A stretch of 64,000 nucleotides of DNA from Chaetomium olivaceum (Eukaryota; Ascomycota; Sordariomycetes; Sordariales; Chaetomiaceae), in the NCBI GenBank assembly GCA_039881045.1, contig JAYWVB010000023.1, forward strand, positions 372,001 through 436,000, in the 5' to 3' direction. The notes beneath the pieces were generated by a model. It was given only the letters and a program-made list of their open reading frames with translations. It made no database searches and was not told where the DNA came from. The position numbers and the translations under genes were made by a program. This document shows, piece by piece, positions 62,776 to 64,000 of this stretch. Numbering within the stretch: the stretch's first letter is position 1; each line of letters begins with the position of its first letter.

Positions 62776-64000
62776 TTAAGCAAACCCAAACCCCTGGGCA
62801 TTCTCCAAAGCCATCCCCAACCGCTGCCTCAGCATCTCCTTATCCCTATACTCCGGCAACAGCAGGGTGCCGTAGCAGGTGTACGACGTAGGCAGCCGCC
62901 CAGCCGGATCCTCCTCCTCACCATTCCGCTGAATGATAAACATGAGGTTCTTGACCCCACCCACAGGGACGCGGTCGCTGGCGGTGACAAACTCGAGCAG
63001 CTTGCGCTTCATGCCCTCGTCGTAGCGCTTGACGACGCTCCAGAAGTCCTTGACGGTGCGGTGCGACGCGTCCCAGCCGACGTAGCGCGCGTGCCGCTTC
63101 AGCTCCGAGATGTCGATCTCCTGCACGCCCTCGACCACCGACTGCAGAAGGGTGGGCGTCAGGAGGGAGAGGGATTTCGGGTGTAGGCAGGTGTGGAAGC
63201 CGCGCGCGAAGGCCTCGTACTGCGGCCGCACCGATACGTCGGCGGCGAGGTAGCGGATGTAGTCGGAAACGTAGGCGTTGCGGTTGGCGCTGGTGACGAG
63301 CGGGGCTTCGTCCTCGGCTGGGTTGTCGTGGTGCGGGGGCGTGCGAGAGGAGGATTGGGAGGCTGTCTTGGGGAACTGCGGCCAGGGTTCGTCTTTGCGG
63401 TTATGGTGGTGATGGTGGGTGTTGTTTGGGGGGGTTTTCATTTCCCGGGTGATGTGTTGCCCAAAGGCGAAAACGGAGAACTCGTAAGTGCGGGCGAAGA
63501 CGTCTTCTACAGCGCCGTCCTTTTCGTCCCACTCGAGTAGTGAAGTGAGGCCACTTGCGAGGTCAGGCCAGCCGTCCGCGATGTGGTGTAGCTCGGTGAC
63601 AGGCTCGCCAAGGAGTTTGCGGTAGAGGGCTTTTGGAAATGTGACTGGAAGCGTCAGGCCGTTGTACACGGCGAGCGACACCAGCAAACCGATCAGCTCG
63701 AATTTCCATTCATCCTCCATCGACCCCGGCACAAACCAAGTCATGCGGGTGCGCTCGTCGACAGTGAAGGCACCGTGGTCGGGGTTGAGAGCTTCTCCGA
63801 TGGCCAACCGGAAGAACTCTTGTTGCACACCACCGGAATCAAATCCCTCTTCCCCGGTCGCCTCTCCCAAGTGGACCTTCAAGGGCTTGAGCAACTCGCG
63901 TTCCTCCCGACGCCACAACTGGTCGAGCGCGTCCTCCAGAACGGCCCCCCTCTTAATATTAAGGATCAGGTACTTGGATCCTGCGGGCCCTAGTCGTTCT
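62776..64000 (-). CDS. HECT-domain E3 ubiquitin ligase, 3' part (start lies beyond the window)
   Basis: The reading frame is open to the right edge of the window, so only the C-terminal 407 residues are seen. They make up the HECT domain: KYLILNIKRG near the left edge of the domain, GEEGFDSGGVQQEFFRLAIG, ELIGLLVSLAVYNG, and the C lobe with PTSYTCYGTLLLPEY, where Cys is the ubiquitin-accepting residue. The chain ends with a hydrophobic-aromatic tail (NAQGFGFA) typical of HECT enzymes. A His/Asn/Pro-rich insert of about 45 residues (with HHHHH) interrupts the domain around residues 190-235 of this fragment. Among fungal HECT ligases it looks most like HUL4; UFD4, TOM1 and RSP5 cannot be fully excluded without the N terminus. 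Confidence 0.88.
   Translation of the reverse strand, partial: ERLGPAGSKYLILNIKRGAVLEDALDQLWRREERELLKPLKVHLGEATGEEGFDSGGVQQEFFRLAIGEALNPDHGAFTVDERTRMTWFVPGSMEDEWKFELIGLLVSLAVYNGLTLPVTFPKALYRKLLGEPVTELHHIADGWPDLASGLTSLLEWDEKDGAVEDVFARTYEFSVFAFGQHITREMKTPPNNTHHHHHNRKDEPWPQFPKTASQSSSRTPPHHDNPAEDEAPLVTSANRNAYVSDYIRYLAADVSVRPQYEAFARGFHTCLHPKSLSLLTPTLLQSVVEGVQEIDISELKRHARYVGWDASHRTVKDFWSVVKRYDEGMKRKLLEFVTASDRVPVGGVKNLMFIIQRNGEEEDPAGRLPTSYTCYGTLLLPEYRDKEMLRQRLGMALENAQGFGFA

Overview
The window is nuclear DNA of a filamentous ascomycete, most likely a sordariomycete of the Sordariales type (inferred from protein resemblance; no search was run). It is GC-rich, and its genes carry short GT-AG introns (mostly 44-156 bases) with GTAAGT/GTATGT-like donors and CTAAC-like branch sites. 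The gene set (STE20, HBS1, SCP160, MED13, RSC9, CCT5, ER BiP) is eukaryotic housekeeping machinery on both strands. There is no operon, phage, CRISPR array or rRNA.

Layout: 1-11 kb holds a small single-pass membrane protein, ENP2/NOL10 (ribosome biogenesis), MED13 (Mediator kinase module) and MTA phosphorylase (methionine salvage). 11.6-25.7 kb holds an ataxin-10/CTR86-like protein, the multi-KH protein SCP160/vigilin, a 3.4 kb gene-free stretch and the PAK kinase STE20. 27.4-36.5 kb holds a mitochondrial-type short-chain dehydrogenase, a 4.7 kb stretch without a recognisable gene, and RSC9. 37-46 kb is dense: a REC114-like candidate, MsrB, an ArfGAP, the SNARE SFT1 and the actin-patch protein YSC84/LSB3. 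46-53 kb is accessory-like: a Cys-rich miniprotein, two unrecognised ORFs and a cluster of GC-rich hairpins with tRNA-like A-box and B-box sequences. 53-64 kb holds BiP/KAR2, HBS1, CCT5 and the start-less end of a HECT ubiquitin ligase.

The genes do not form one pathway. Themes are RNA and ribosome quality control (ENP2, SCP160, HBS1), transcription and chromatin (MED13, RSC9), protein folding and turnover (BiP, CCT5, HECT) and trafficking/polarity (ArfGAP, SFT1, YSC84, STE20).

Most notable: (1) HBS1 has a 1,055-base intron that is open and in frame and encodes a Ski7-like segment, so one gene may give two proteins; (2) a TATA-box/tRNA-like/hairpin unit near 47.9 kb that looks like a Pol III RNA or SINE head; (3) three ACGCGT boxes one helical turn apart near 27.0 kb, far from any recognised promoter; (4) four conserved genes with a reading frame broken by what looks like one base, which suggests assembly indels or real lesions; (5) GC-AG introns, microexons and stop-free introns of length divisible by three. 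All splice models were read by eye and have no transcript support.
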